A stretch of 64,000 nucleotides of DNA from Nitrospirillum amazonense (GTDB lineage: Bacteria; Pseudomonadota; Alphaproteobacteria; Azospirillales; Azospirillaceae), in contig NZ_VITN01000014.1 of assembly GCF_007828045.1 (NCBI RefSeq), positions 62,001 to 126,000 on the forward strand, written 5' to 3'. Of this stretch, positions 23,801-33,031 are shown piece by piece. A program made the translations under genes and the position numbers. Position 1 is the first letter of the stretch; every line of letters starts with the position of its first letter. A model generated the notes under the pieces. The model did no database searches. It saw only the letters and a list, made by a program, of their open reading frames with translations, and was not told where the DNA came from.

Positions 23801-25273
23801 CTAGAAGCCCTGGATTTCGGGGCGCTGGTACGGGAACACCTTGTCCAGCAGGCGCAGTTCGATGGGGAAGTCGTAGAACTGCGTCTTGTAGCGCCAGGCA
23901 GCCATGGTGCGCAGGGCGAAGCGGCCGGTGCGGGTCAGGCGCGTGTCGGTCATGGTGGGATAACGGGCGTGCAGCACCCGCTGGAAATTGCCGATCTTGC
24001 GGCGGATGTCGTCGTTCATCCATGGCAGGTTGGACGACAGGTGCTGGGCGAACTTCTCCCACTTCGCCTCGGTCCAGGTCGCGACGTCCTTGGGGTATTC
24101 GAAGCCGGCCGCCTGCGCCTCCTGCAGCATGGCGCCCTCCACCGGCACGGGGCTGTAGATGTAGAACACAATCTCCGTCGCCGGATTAACTTTCTTCAGC
24201 ATCCGTATGAACTGGATGGTGTTTTCCGCGTCCTTCGCCGGGTCCGGCGGGTTGCCGATGATGAAGGACATCTCCGGCACCACGTCGTGGCGGCGCATCT
24301 TCTCCGCCACCGCCAGGATGGCGTTGCCGTCCTGCTTGCCGCCCTTGTTCATGCGCTTCAGGGTTTCCAGGTCGCCGGACTCGGCCCCCATGAACACCAT
24401 CTTCAGGCCGCTCTTGCGCATTTTGGCCCAGGTGGCATCGCTGAACTTCAGCATGGTGTCGGCGCGGCCGAAGCCCCACCAGCCGATGTCCAGGTGGGTG
24501 ATGCGCTCCGCGAACTCGGCGCAGCGGGCCTCATGGACGAAGAAGTTGCTGTCGTAGAACTCCACCGCCGTGGCGCCATGCTCGCGCACCAGCTTTTCCA
24601 CCACGGCGGCCGTCCGCTCCGCCGTCTGGGCGGAATAGCGGCCGTTCACCTTGTGCACCACCGCGCAGAAATTGCACTGGAAGGGGCAGCCGTAGCTGGC
24701 GTGGTGGGCGATGGTGCGGGATCCTAAGAAGGAGGAGCGGACGTAGGCGTCCATGTCCACCCGGTGATAGGGGAAGTCCGGCAGGGCGTTGATGTCGGGC
24801 ACCGGCGGCTTCTGGTTCAGGTGCACCCTGCCGTCCGCGTCGCGCCAGCCCAGGCCCGGCAGGCCGGTCACATCCTGCCCCGCCCGCACCTTGGCGACGA
24901 ACTCGCCGAAGGCCAGTTCGCAATGGCCGCGGAAGACGTAGTCGACGTAAGCCTCCTGCATCACGATCTGGCCGTGCAGGGTGGGAAAATAACCGCCCCA
25001 GAGGATGGTGACCTGGGGGAATTCCGCCTTCAGCGCCCGGCATATGGGGGAGGCGTTGGACAGCTGCGGCCCCGGCATCACCGTCACGCACAGGATGTCA
25101 GCCTTGGTCTCGACCAGCGCCTCACGCAGGGCCGTCAGGCCATCCGGCATCAGGTTGCCGTCGATGATGCGATACTCCTCCACCCCCTCCAGCATGGCGC
25201 CAATGGCCAGCAACGACATGGGCAGGACCGGCTTCTTGGAGGCGGAGCTGACGGGATTGTAGAACAGGATCAT
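23801..25273 (-). CDS. B12-binding-domain radical SAM protein (BchE-like group)
   Basis: 490 residues. Residues 1-140 form a cobalamin-binding Rossmann-like domain (LVETKADILCVTVM, VTILWGGYFPTLHG, DYVFRGHCELAFGEFV). The radical SAM domain starts near residue 190 with C-x3-C-x2-C in GCPFQCNFCAV. The GAESGD strand and a C-terminal helical extension follow. Members of this class methylate unreactive carbons or build rings (BchE, HpnP-like, P-methylases). The cobalamin DxHxxG loop is not obvious, as in many of the BchE group. Fourth gene of the operon that starts at 28990. Confidence 0.88.
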   Translation of the reverse strand: MILFYNPVSSASKKPVLPMSLLAIGAMLEGVEEYRIIDGNLMPDGLTALREALVETKADILCVTVMPGPQLSNASPICRALKAEFPQVTILWGGYFPTLHGQIVMQEAYVDYVFRGHCELAFGEFVAKVRAGQDVTGLPGLGWRDADGRVHLNQKPPVPDINALPDFPYHRVDMDAYVRSSFLGSRTIAHHASYGCPFQCNFCAVVHKVNGRYSAQTAERTAAVVEKLVREHGATAVEFYDSNFFVHEARCAEFAERITHLDIGWWGFGRADTMLKFSDATWAKMRKSGLKMVFMGAESGDLETLKRMNKGGKQDGNAILAVAEKMRRHDVVPEMSFIIGNPPDPAKDAENTIQFIRMLKKVNPATEIVFYIYSPVPVEGAMLQEAQAAGFEYPKDVATWTEAKWEKFAQHLSSNLPWMNDDIRRKIGNFQRVLHARYPTMTDTRLTRTGRFALRTMAAWRYKTQFYDFPIELRLLDKVFPYQRPEIQGF

Positions 25274-25288
25274 GGCGCGGTCGCTTCC

Positions 25289-26095
25289 TTAAACATGCCG
25301 CAGCAAGGTCAGATGATGGTCGGCCAGCCGGGCCAGCCACGGATGGCCAACCACCCGCGTCTCCCAGCGCATCAGGCGGGTCAGGTGGCGGGGGCGGCGT
25401 TCCAGCCCGGCGAACAGGTCGGATGGCGGTAGGAACACCCCCACCGGATGGACGGAGACCGGCTGGAATGCCGGGGCGAAGGCGCGGGCGATGTCGCCCG
25501 GCGTCCAATAGCGGATGGGGATGGCGGCGCCACCGATGTCGGCGGTGGAGCGGCCGGACCAGCGTCGCACGGCGGTACGATGCAGGCGCGCGCCATACCA
25601 CAGGGTTTCCCAGGCGCAGAAGCGTCCCATGACCACCAGGGCCACCACCCCGCCCGGTGCCACCGCCCGGCGCAGGGCGCCGGCCAAGGGCGCCAGATCC
25701 ACGGCGCAGTTCAGGGCGCCGAAGTTGGACAGCACCAGGCCATAGGGGCCGCCGCCATCCGCCAGAAAAAGGTCAGCCGGGGCATTGAGGTCGATCTGGC
25801 GGGTGGTCACCCTGTCCCCCATGCCCAGGCGCGCCGCCTTGCCGGCGGTCACCCGCAGCATGGCGGGGGAGCCGTCGGCCGCCGTCACCTGGGCGCCGGC
25901 ATGGGCCAGCCACAGCGCATCCTCCCCCGTGCCGCAACCGAGATCCAGGGCGCGCATGCCCGGCCGGAGGTGGGCACCCACCTGCCGCCACACGGCGTGG
26001 CGCAGCCAGCGGCCGGGGATGCTGTGGGTGAAGCCGGCGTCGTAGTCATCGGCGAAGCGGTCGAAAGCCGCCGGCCGCACCATGACCTCAGCCAT
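25289..26095 (-). CDS. Class I SAM-dependent methyltransferase
   Basis: 268 residues from the ATG at 26095, overlapping the upstream radical SAM gene by 8 bases. The SAM site is ALDLGCGTGEDALWLAHAGAQVTAADGS, followed by SNFGALNC (the usual motif IV region) and APGGVVALVVMG. It resembles UbiE/COQ5-like or Methyltransf_11 enzymes that act on oxygen or carbon in small molecules. Embedded third in the radical SAM operon, it should act on the same substrate series. Substrate unknown. Confidence 0.85.
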   Translation of the reverse strand: MAEVMVRPAAFDRFADDYDAGFTHSIPGRWLRHAVWRQVGAHLRPGMRALDLGCGTGEDALWLAHAGAQVTAADGSPAMLRVTAGKAARLGMGDRVTTRQIDLNAPADLFLADGGGPYGLVLSNFGALNCAVDLAPLAGALRRAVAPGGVVALVVMGRFCAWETLWYGARLHRTAVRRWSGRSTADIGGAAIPIRYWTPGDIARAFAPAFQPVSVHPVGVFLPPSDLFAGLERRPRHLTRLMRWETRVVGHPWLARLADHHLTLLRHV

Positions 26096-27488
26096 GTTCC
26101 ACCTCATGCCGGGTGGCGTACATGGCAAGGCGGCTGAGCGCCGAGGAGGCACGCGCCTTGGCATGCCGCAGCAGGTCGCGCTGGGGGGCGGCTTCCAGCC
26201 GGCCCAGGCGGCCTTCCGCCGCCAGCCAATGCTGGGCATGGCGGTAGAAGCGGCGGGACTTGCGCCCCACCACCGTCAGGGCGCGGTCGCTGCTCTCCTG
26301 CCAGGCGCCGCCGCCGGCGATGCGGTCCGCGACCTTGTCGTAATAGGGGGTGCCCTTGATGGGATAGCTGATGGTGGTCAGCACGTCGTCGGGCGCCGAC
26401 AGGCGCAGGTGGCGCGCCGTCTCATCAATGTCCTGCCACGTCTCGCCGTCATAGCCCAGCATGATGAAGGTGCCGGCGCGGATGCCCCGGTTCTGCACCA
26501 GGGCGATCATCTCGCGCATGCGCACGGCGTTGGTCCGGCGTTGCATGGCGTCCAGGATGCGCTGTGAGCCGCTTTCCGCCCCGATCCAGATGCGGTAGCA
26601 GCCCAGTTCCGCCAGCAGGTCGGCCACCCGCTCGTTCAGCCTGTCTTCGCGCGTGATGGTCTCAAAGGGATAGCGCAGGCCCCGGCGCTTCATTTCGGCC
26701 GCGAACTGTTCCAGCCATTTCTGGTTGATAGTGAACACGTCGTCGGCGAACCACAGCTGGTCCGGGGCGTAGGTGTCGCGGATCAGCTCGATCTCATCCG
26801 CCACGTTCCGGGGGGATCGGCGGCGGTGGCTGTGGCCGAAGACGGAATGGCTGCACCAGTTGCAGGTATAGGGGCAGCCCCGCGCCACGATGAGGGAGAC
26901 GGAGCGCACGCCGTGGTGCGTCTTCCAGGTCTGCAGATAGCGTTCCAGGTCGATGGCGCCCCGGTCCGGGAAAGGCTGGGCGTCCAGGTCGGCGATCTGC
27001 TTGCGCGCCGGGGTGCGGCGCACGCCGCCGTCCTCGCCGCGATAGGCGATGCCGTGAACCTGATCCAGTTCGGTCAGCCCATGGCGGGCCAGGTGGGGGA
27101 TCAGTTCCGCCAGGGTCAGCTCCCCCTCCCCCGACACGACGATGTCGCCGCCCCGGCTGAGGTATTCCTCGGCGTAGTTGGCCGGCTCCGGCCCCCCGAA
27201 AATGACGGTGGCCCCGGCCGCCTTGGCCGCCGTCGCCAGGCGCAAGGCGTTGCCCCGGGTCATGAGGTTCACATAGATGCCCACGACCGCCGGCCGCTTC
27301 CGGGCCAGGGTGGCCTGGGCGGCGTCCATATCCATGAAGGTGGTGTCCATCACCTCCACCCCAAAGCCCTGGGCCTTGAGGTGGGAGGAGATATAGAGCA
27401 GGCCCAGCGGCGGATAGGGCTTCATCACCGCCCGCTCCGCCGGGTCCGCCATCAGGAAATAGCCGTGGGTCAGCAGGATATCGGTCAC
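26088..27488 (-). CDS. B12-binding-domain radical SAM protein
   Basis: 466 residues, starting at the GTG at 27488 that forms a GTGA overlap with the preceding gene; frame-open sequence upstream is not protein-like. N-terminal cobalamin-type domain (ILLTHGYFLM, PPLGLLYISSHLKAQG, VIFGGPEPANYAEEYL, GEGELTLAELIP). Radical SAM motif C-x3-C-x2-C in GCPYTCNWCSH, then WFADDVFT and GAESGSQRILDAMQRRT. It is similar in layout to the next gene upstream, suggesting a tandem duplication followed by divergence. Such pairs often catalyse successive steps on one scaffold. Confidence 0.87.
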   Translation of the reverse strand: MTDILLTHGYFLMADPAERAVMKPYPPLGLLYISSHLKAQGFGVEVMDTTFMDMDAAQATLARKRPAVVGIYVNLMTRGNALRLATAAKAAGATVIFGGPEPANYAEEYLSRGGDIVVSGEGELTLAELIPHLARHGLTELDQVHGIAYRGEDGGVRRTPARKQIADLDAQPFPDRGAIDLERYLQTWKTHHGVRSVSLIVARGCPYTCNWCSHSVFGHSHRRRSPRNVADEIELIRDTYAPDQLWFADDVFTINQKWLEQFAAEMKRRGLRYPFETITREDRLNERVADLLAELGCYRIWIGAESGSQRILDAMQRRTNAVRMREMIALVQNRGIRAGTFIMLGYDGETWQDIDETARHLRLSAPDDVLTTISYPIKGTPYYDKVADRIAGGGAWQESSDRALTVVGRKSRRFYRHAQHWLAAEGRLGRLEAAPQRDLLRHAKARASSALSRLAMYATRHEVEHG

Positions 27489-28990
27489 GGCGCCGCCCTG
27501 CCCGCAGTCATCGTCCGGGGGCCGGCCGGATGGGGCATTAGGCGCAGCAGTTGCAGCCGCGCCCAGGACAACGGGATGGCCACGCCGCAATAGGCGACGA
27601 AGGCCAGCGCCCGCAGATGATCGCCGCCCTCGGCCCGGCCCCTCATAGCTCCCCGCAGTTGCGCCACCGCCCGGCGCACGCGGAAGTCGCGATGCACATA
27701 GCTGTGCAGGTGACGATAGAAGGCGGTGGTATAGGGTCCCCGGTACAGCATGGCCATGTCGGACGACACGTCCCAATGCCGCTTGTCCCGCAGCTGGCTT
27801 TGCACCCGCTCATAAAACACCGTCCCCGGCAGGGGATAGGAGACGGAAATGCCCATCTCATCCGGCCGGGTGGCACGCAGCATGGCCAGGGTCTGGCCGA
27901 TCTCGGCCATGCCCTCGCCGGGATAGCCGAACTGCAGGAAGTGGCCGACGCGGATGCCGGCGGCCTTGAGCTTCGCCGTCGCCTCCGCGATCTCCCCGGT
28001 CGAGAGGTCCTTGTCCATGGCGTCCAAGATCTTCTGGCTGCCGGACTCCGCCCCCAGCCAGACGATGTCGCAGCCGGCGCGCTTCAGGTCGTCGACCGCG
28101 CCCTCGCGCAGCACCAGGTCGGCGCGGCTGAGGCATTTGAACGGCACCTTGACGCCCAATTCGTCGATGGCGGCGGCGAACTCCCCCCACCAGCGGGGCT
28201 TCAGCCCCATGATATCGTCCATGAACCAGATGTAGTCGGGCGCGGCCAGGCAGACCAGGCGCGCCAGCTCCTCCGCCACAGCCCGGGCACCACGCACCGC
28301 GTAGCCTTGTCCCCAGATGGGCTTCGCGCACCAATTGCAGGAATAGGGGCAGCCGCGCGAGGTGACGAGATTGAGGGCGAAGAAGCCATGGTGCCGGCAC
28401 CAGACCTGGCGGTAGGCGTCCATGTCCACCAGTTCCCAGGCCGGCGGCGGCAGGGCGTCCAGGTCGCGCAGCACCTCACGCTTGGGATTGCGCACGGTCT
28501 GCGCGCCCTTGCGCCAGGCCAGCCCCTTGACGATGGACAGGTCGTCGGCGCCATCGCGCCAGGCGGCCGTCAGCTCCGCCAGGGTCAACTCCCCCTCGCC
28601 CACGATGACGGCGCCGGCACCGGCGTCGAGGTAGAGGTCGGGATGGTCGGCGGCGTCGGCACTGCAGATGGCGACCTTGGCCCCCGCGGCCGTGGCGGCG
28701 GCGATCATCTCCAGCGCCGCCAGCCGCATGGCCGACAGGCACATCTTGGACAGGTAGTTGAAATTGTCGTCGTAGAGGACGGCGATGTCCGGCCGCACCT
28801 GGGCCACCCGCGCCGACCACTCGGCCACGGTCTGGGCGATCATGGCGTCGAAGAAATGCACCTCATGCCCAGCCGCCTGCAGCGTGCCGGCGGCATAGAG
28901 GGTGCCCAGCGGGGGGAACGGCTGATGTTCCGCCCACCGCGCCGGGTCCAGGCGCAGGAAATAAACACTGCCGACGAGTATGCGAGGCAT
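27485..28990 (-). CDS. B12-binding-domain radical SAM protein, first gene of operon
   Basis: 501 residues from the ATG at 28990 (MPRILVGSVYF); an in-frame ATG four codons earlier is possible. Cobalamin-type domain up to about residue 150 (PPLGTLYAAGTLQAAGHEVHFFDA, GEGELTLAELTA) and radical SAM domain with C-x3-C-x2-C in GCPYSCNWCAK, WFMDDIMG and GAESGSQKILDAMDK. It leads a tightly packed operon of six genes (28990 down to 22067). A candidate ECF promoter lies at 29049-29074. The reaction is unknown; candidates are C-methylation or cyclisation of a lipid, polyketide or sugar. Confidence 0.87.
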   Translation of the reverse strand: MPRILVGSVYFLRLDPARWAEHQPFPPLGTLYAAGTLQAAGHEVHFFDAMIAQTVAEWSARVAQVRPDIAVLYDDNFNYLSKMCLSAMRLAALEMIAAATAAGAKVAICSADAADHPDLYLDAGAGAVIVGEGELTLAELTAAWRDGADDLSIVKGLAWRKGAQTVRNPKREVLRDLDALPPPAWELVDMDAYRQVWCRHHGFFALNLVTSRGCPYSCNWCAKPIWGQGYAVRGARAVAEELARLVCLAAPDYIWFMDDIMGLKPRWWGEFAAAIDELGVKVPFKCLSRADLVLREGAVDDLKRAGCDIVWLGAESGSQKILDAMDKDLSTGEIAEATAKLKAAGIRVGHFLQFGYPGEGMAEIGQTLAMLRATRPDEMGISVSYPLPGTVFYERVQSQLRDKRHWDVSSDMAMLYRGPYTTAFYRHLHSYVHRDFRVRRAVAQLRGAMRGRAEGGDHLRALAFVAYCGVAIPLSWARLQLLRLMPHPAGPRTMTAGRAAP

Positions 28991-29021
28991 CCGCCATCCC
29001 ATTGCGGGGGAAGAATGGGAC

Positions 29022-29066
29022 GGGCCCCCGGCCCGCCCTTAACCCAAGGACGGAAACCGGGGGCCC
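29022..29066. repeat. Inverted repeat between SLBB gene and radical SAM operon
   Basis: GGGCCCCCGG at 29022-29031 and its complement at 29057-29066, with a 25-base loop. On the minus strand it follows the SLBB gene and one arm lies inside the spacer of the candidate ECF promoter. It could weaken read-through from the polysaccharide operon or cover the promoter; there is no T-tract. Confidence 0.45.
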
Positions 29067-29074
29067 TTTATTCC
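29049..29074 (-). promoter_or_regulatory. ECF-type promoter of the radical SAM operon
   Basis: On the minus strand: GGAAT (29074-29070), 17 bases, CGTC (29052-29049), 58 bases before the ATG at 28990. Same boxes and spacing as the promoter before the ECF sigma gene. This site lacks the ATC before CGTC seen in several other copies, having TTC instead. Confidence 0.65.
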
Positions 29075-29094
29075 AGACGTTTTGTCTCGATGGC

Positions 29095-32082
29095 CTACTT
29101 CGAGATCACCGCCAGCGAGGCGCCGGTGATGGCCAACTGGCTGGTGACCTGGATGATGTCCATCAGGATGCTGTCCCAGGTGAAGTGGCGCAGCTTGCGC
29201 GGCACGACGATGACGGAGCCGGGCGCCAGCTTGGGCGCGGCGGACAGCCAGCCGCCGCCGTCCACCTGGATGGCGGAGCCGTCGGGCTGCACCACGAAGA
29301 CATGGTCGTCGTCGGCGATTTCCGTCATGCCGCCGGCCATGGCGATGTAGTCGTCCACGCTGCGGTCGCTGCGGAATTGGATGCCGCCTGGCGCCATGAC
29401 CTCACCCGACACGACCACGGCGCTGGGCTGGCGCGGCACCACCAGCTGGTCGCCCGGTTCCATAACGAGGTCCAGTTCCGGATGGGCCGCGATCTCCCTC
29501 GGGTCGACATGCACCGCCACCCGGCCGCTGGCGGGGCCGATGCCCTGGCGCAGGCGGCCGATCATCTGGGTGACGTAGGCGATCTCCCCATCCGTCACCT
29601 GCACCTTCCCGCTGACATTGCCGACGATGGAGATGATTTGGCGCTCCAGCGCGTCGGCCTCCTTCTGCAGGGTGTCGCGCTGGGATTCCGCCACCGATTG
29701 GCGCAGGAAGACCACGCCCGCCGGATAGGCGGCGTCGGTGAAGCCGCCGGCCCGCGCCAGCACGGACGACAGATGCTCACCCCGCAAGATCTCATAGCCG
29801 CCGGGGAACTTGACCTCACCCGACAGGGTGACGTCGCCCGTGTCGCGGTCGGAGAAGACGGGGTTGAAGCGCACGCGATCGAAGGGCTTCAGCGCCACCT
29901 GGGCGAACTGCGCCACCGGCAGGCCATAGCTGTGGCGCACGGTGCGCGACAGGCCGGACGCGTTGTCGATGTCGGCGGAGGTGACCTCGAAGGCGTGCAG
30001 ATCCACCTTGGGCGTCAGGCCGCCCGCCGCCTGCACCAGCTTGTCCAGGGTGGCGCCGGGCATGACCAGGAAGTCGCCGGGGCTGTTGACCTCGCCCACC
30101 ACGGTGACGTGGTAGTTGGTCAGGGTGCCAACCAGCAGGCGGCGGGTGTCGTCGTCCAGGCCCACGAACAGGCGCAGGGGTGGCCGGCGCGCATGCTGGG
30201 CCTGGCTGGCGCCCAGCTGGCTTGCACTAAGAGGGCCGGCGCCCGCCGGCAGGGCCGTCGCCTGGTCCTGATCATCATCCGCCCGGGCGGTGCTGCCGTC
30301 CTGGGCGGTGAGGATATCCGGCGGCGCCACGATGCCGGGGTTCAGCCGCTCTTCCTCCGGCTTGGGCGGGCCCTGGTCCTGAAGCGCCGAGTTCTGCTGG
30401 CCCAGTTGGGTGGCGGCGTAGGCGGCATAGGCCGGGTTGGCGGCCAACAGGGCGGCACCCTGCCCCGTTCCACCCGCCTGGCCGGCCGGCAGCTGGATGC
30501 CCTGGATGGCCGCCAGCTGCGCCAGGCGCGGATCCGCCGCCAGGCCGGGTGGCAAGGCCGCCGCCTGGGCTTGCAGGGCGGCGTTGGCGTCAGGCGCCGG
30601 TGGCGGGGCCACCGGGTCGGGATGGTCGTTCACCTTGCGGGTCGGGCTGCGCTGCAGGTCGCCCGCCTTGTGGGCGATGTAGCGCATCTCCGCCACGTTG
30701 GTGATGTAGACGACGTCGTTGGACTGCAGGGCCACGTCGGCCTTGCCCTCAAGCACGTCGGACACGGCGAAGGGGATGACCGTGCGCTGCAGGGTCGCCG
30801 GATCCAGGCGGATGAGGGCGTCGGCCAGCAGATAGGGCAAGGGGCGGCCCACCGCGGGCGCGAACATGTCGCTGGAGGCCAGCAGGCCGCGCAGGGACCG
30901 CACCGTTTCCAGGGGGTAGCTGCCGTTCAGGGTGGTGGCGCCGCGCAATTCCACCTTGGCCAGGGAAACGTCGGCCGTGGGCGCCACGAACACCACGTCG
31001 CCGTCGTGGACCGTGGCGCTGCCGCCCGCCCCCACCTGCACCATCTCGCGCTTGCCATCCTCACGCGTGCGCAGGATGGAATAGCGGTAGCTGCCGCGCA
31101 CCTCCGTCCCCCCGGCCATGGCCATCAGGGCCGACAGCGGCGTGGCCTGCTGGCCGGCCGGCAGTTCATAAATGGCGGGGCGCTTCACCTGGCCGACAAC
31201 GGCCACGGCGCTGGTCTGCAAGGGCACGACGATGCGGTCGCCCTCCGCCAGCGGAATGTCGCGGCCGGCGGCGTCGCCCATCAGCAGGGTGTAGAGGTCC
31301 AGGCGATAGCTGCGCCCGCCCCGCACCACCTGCACGTCGCGCAGGGAGCCCGTGTTCTTGATGCCGCCCGCCAGGGACAGGGCATCCATGGCGGTGGCCA
31401 GGCCGGACAGGTTGAACAGGCCGGGGGCGTTGACCTCGCCCGTCACGCGCACGGCGATCTGGCGCACCGCGCCCACGGACACCAGCACCTCCGTCCCCGT
31501 CAGGGCGCGCCCGGCCGCATCCTCCAAATCCTCGCGGAAGCCCCCGAAGGACCGGCCGGCCGCCGCGACGGGTGGCAGGCCGGGGAACACCACCCGGCCG
31601 TCGCGGTCCACCCGGGTGCGATAGCTGGCGTTCTGCTGCCCGCGCAGGGTCAGCACGATCTCATCCCCCTCACCCAGGATGTAGCTATCCTGCAGGGCGC
31701 CGCTCTGCCGCACCACCACGGGGGCGCCCCGGCCGAAGACATCATAGCCGTACTGGCGGATGGGCTGGCCGGCGCGGGTGCTCATCAGCCGTTCGATGGC
31801 CGAGGGCGGGCCATAGGCCTGGGGTCCCTGCTGCACGGCGGGGTTCTGCACCTGCACGTCGGGCTGAAGCGAGGGTATCGTGGACTGGCCGGTCAGTCGC
31901 TGTTGCACCGTGCGCAGCAGGTCGCCCGTCAGGTCGTTGCCGTTCCCGCCGCCCAGCAGCTGCGACAGCCCCTGCGCCTGCGCCAGCCCCGGCGTCACGC
32001 TGGAGGCCAGCGCCGCCAGCAGCATGGCGTGGCGGGCCCATTTCCGGCCTGAGCTCATCGTCGCCCCAATCATTTTCGTCAT
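29095..32082 (-). CDS. Multi-SLBB polysaccharide export protein (Wza-like, very long)
   Basis: 995 residues against about 380 for classical Wza. Signal peptide to about residue 37 (ending GLAQAQ). A Poly_export domain begins near residue 140 (LGEGDEIVLTLRGQQNASYRTRVDRDGRVVFPGLPPV), followed by several SLBB repeats, recognisable from recurring openings such as RVTGEVNAPGLFNLSG, VVGEVNSPGDFLVMPG, LSGEVKFPGGYEILRG and VSGEVMAPGGIQFRS. A Pro/Gln-rich, low-complexity insert separates them near residues 480-560. It forms the periplasmic/outer-membrane exit channel for exopolysaccharide. Last of three genes read from 34021, after Wzz and a glycosyltransferase. Confidence 0.92.
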   Translation of the reverse strand: MTKMIGATMSSGRKWARHAMLLAALASSVTPGLAQAQGLSQLLGGGNGNDLTGDLLRTVQQRLTGQSTIPSLQPDVQVQNPAVQQGPQAYGPPSAIERLMSTRAGQPIRQYGYDVFGRGAPVVVRQSGALQDSYILGEGDEIVLTLRGQQNASYRTRVDRDGRVVFPGLPPVAAAGRSFGGFREDLEDAAGRALTGTEVLVSVGAVRQIAVRVTGEVNAPGLFNLSGLATAMDALSLAGGIKNTGSLRDVQVVRGGRSYRLDLYTLLMGDAAGRDIPLAEGDRIVVPLQTSAVAVVGQVKRPAIYELPAGQQATPLSALMAMAGGTEVRGSYRYSILRTREDGKREMVQVGAGGSATVHDGDVVFVAPTADVSLAKVELRGATTLNGSYPLETVRSLRGLLASSDMFAPAVGRPLPYLLADALIRLDPATLQRTVIPFAVSDVLEGKADVALQSNDVVYITNVAEMRYIAHKAGDLQRSPTRKVNDHPDPVAPPPAPDANAALQAQAAALPPGLAADPRLAQLAAIQGIQLPAGQAGGTGQGAALLAANPAYAAYAATQLGQQNSALQDQGPPKPEEERLNPGIVAPPDILTAQDGSTARADDDQDQATALPAGAGPLSASQLGASQAQHARRPPLRLFVGLDDDTRRLLVGTLTNYHVTVVGEVNSPGDFLVMPGATLDKLVQAAGGLTPKVDLHAFEVTSADIDNASGLSRTVRHSYGLPVAQFAQVALKPFDRVRFNPVFSDRDTGDVTLSGEVKFPGGYEILRGEHLSSVLARAGGFTDAAYPAGVVFLRQSVAESQRDTLQKEADALERQIISIVGNVSGKVQVTDGEIAYVTQMIGRLRQGIGPASGRVAVHVDPREIAAHPELDLVMEPGDQLVVPRQPSAVVVSGEVMAPGGIQFRSDRSVDDYIAMAGGMTEIADDDHVFVVQPDGSAIQVDGGGWLSAAPKLAPGSVIVVPRKLRHFTWDSILMDIIQVTSQLAITGASLAVISK

Positions 32083-32086
32083 CGTT

Positions 32087-33028
32087 TCAGGCCTTCACCA
32101 GCCAGGGTGTCTTGTGGAACGCCTGCCGGCACAGCAAGCGGAATAACCAGGTCCAGGAGGGGACGGCCGGCACCATGGCGCCGGACCAGGCCCAGGCGGC
32201 CCTGAGGTCGCCCCGGGTCAGCCAGACGCCACGCAGCAGCAGGCTGGCCCGGATTTTGGGGTAATCGGGCGGAACCTGGGCGGCTTGGCAGGCCCATTCC
32301 ATGACCCGCACGTCGCTGGCCAGCCGCCCCCGGGGTTCCATGCCGCTGTGGAAGCGGCTGGGCCGGGCTCGCCAGCGGGAAATGGGCTGGTCCAGATAGA
32401 CCACCCCGCCCCCGGCCACGCGGGTGAAGACGGCGGTGGCCAATTGGTCGGTGTGGCTTTCGTCCGATGGGTCGAAGCGCAGATGCGCGCCGCCACCCAG
32501 CCAATAGAGATTGGCGCCCAGGGGGCCATAAAGCATGGCGCCCCTGGCCAGCGACTGGGCCAGGAAGGCCTGCGCCGACAGGCCCGTCGCACCCCGCCAC
32601 AGGATGCGCCGCGCCACGCGCCGGGGCCGCAAGGCCTCATCCACGATCTCGTAGCTGGCGATCCCCAGGCAGGCCCCGGCGGCCACCATGCGGTCGCGCA
32701 GCTTGGTGACGCCCGTCCCATGCACCAGGTCGCCCACCATCAGGAACAGGGCGAAGCCGAAGCCCATTTCCTCCGCCACCTCGACGGCGCGGTTCCAATT
32801 GGCGACACGGCCCAGATTCCGGGCGTTGCGGCGCACGGTGATGGCCACCCCTTGCGCGTCCCGGACCGGCAAGGCGTCGGCGCTGCCGTCGGTGGAGGCG
32901 TTGTCGCACACCACGATCTCATAACTGTCGGGAGGCAGGCCGGCCTGGGCGGCGGAGGCCACCGTCTCGGCCAGCAGAACGCCGCCGTTGTAGCTGGGGA
33001 CCAGGATGGCGATCTTGGACGCGCGCAT
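32087..33028 (-). CDS. Glycosyltransferase family 2
   Basis: 313 residues. The GT-A start is IAILVPSYNGGVLLAETVASAA, the nucleotide-binding Asp is in VVCDNASTDGSAD, and NRAVEVAEEMGFGFALFLMVGD supplies the D-x-D-equivalent region (the usual DDD is reduced to a single Asp). The C-terminal part has basic and aromatic stretches and no membrane segments. It adds a sugar to the lipid-linked repeat unit at the cytoplasmic face. It sits 4 bases upstream of the SLBB gene and 3 bases after Wzz. Confidence 0.88.
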   Translation of the reverse strand: MRASKIAILVPSYNGGVLLAETVASAAQAGLPPDSYEIVVCDNASTDGSADALPVRDAQGVAITVRRNARNLGRVANWNRAVEVAEEMGFGFALFLMVGDLVHGTGVTKLRDRMVAAGACLGIASYEIVDEALRPRRVARRILWRGATGLSAQAFLAQSLARGAMLYGPLGANLYWLGGGAHLRFDPSDESHTDQLATAVFTRVAGGGVVYLDQPISRWRARPSRFHSGMEPRGRLASDVRVMEWACQAAQVPPDYPKIRASLLLRGVWLTRGDLRAAWAWSGAMVPAVPSWTWLFRLLCRQAFHKTPWLVKA

Positions 33029-33031
33029 TTG

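Noticed and set aside
28991-29094. Cobalamin riboswitch before the B12-type radical SAM operon
   Set aside because: The spacer is too short and shows no B12-box-like sequence; an ECF-type promoter explains it better.
29002-32052. Open frame of about 1016 codons on the plus strand
   Set aside because: It is antisense to the SLBB gene; the product is His/Gln/Gly/Arg-rich without domains, as expected from the GC-rich complement.
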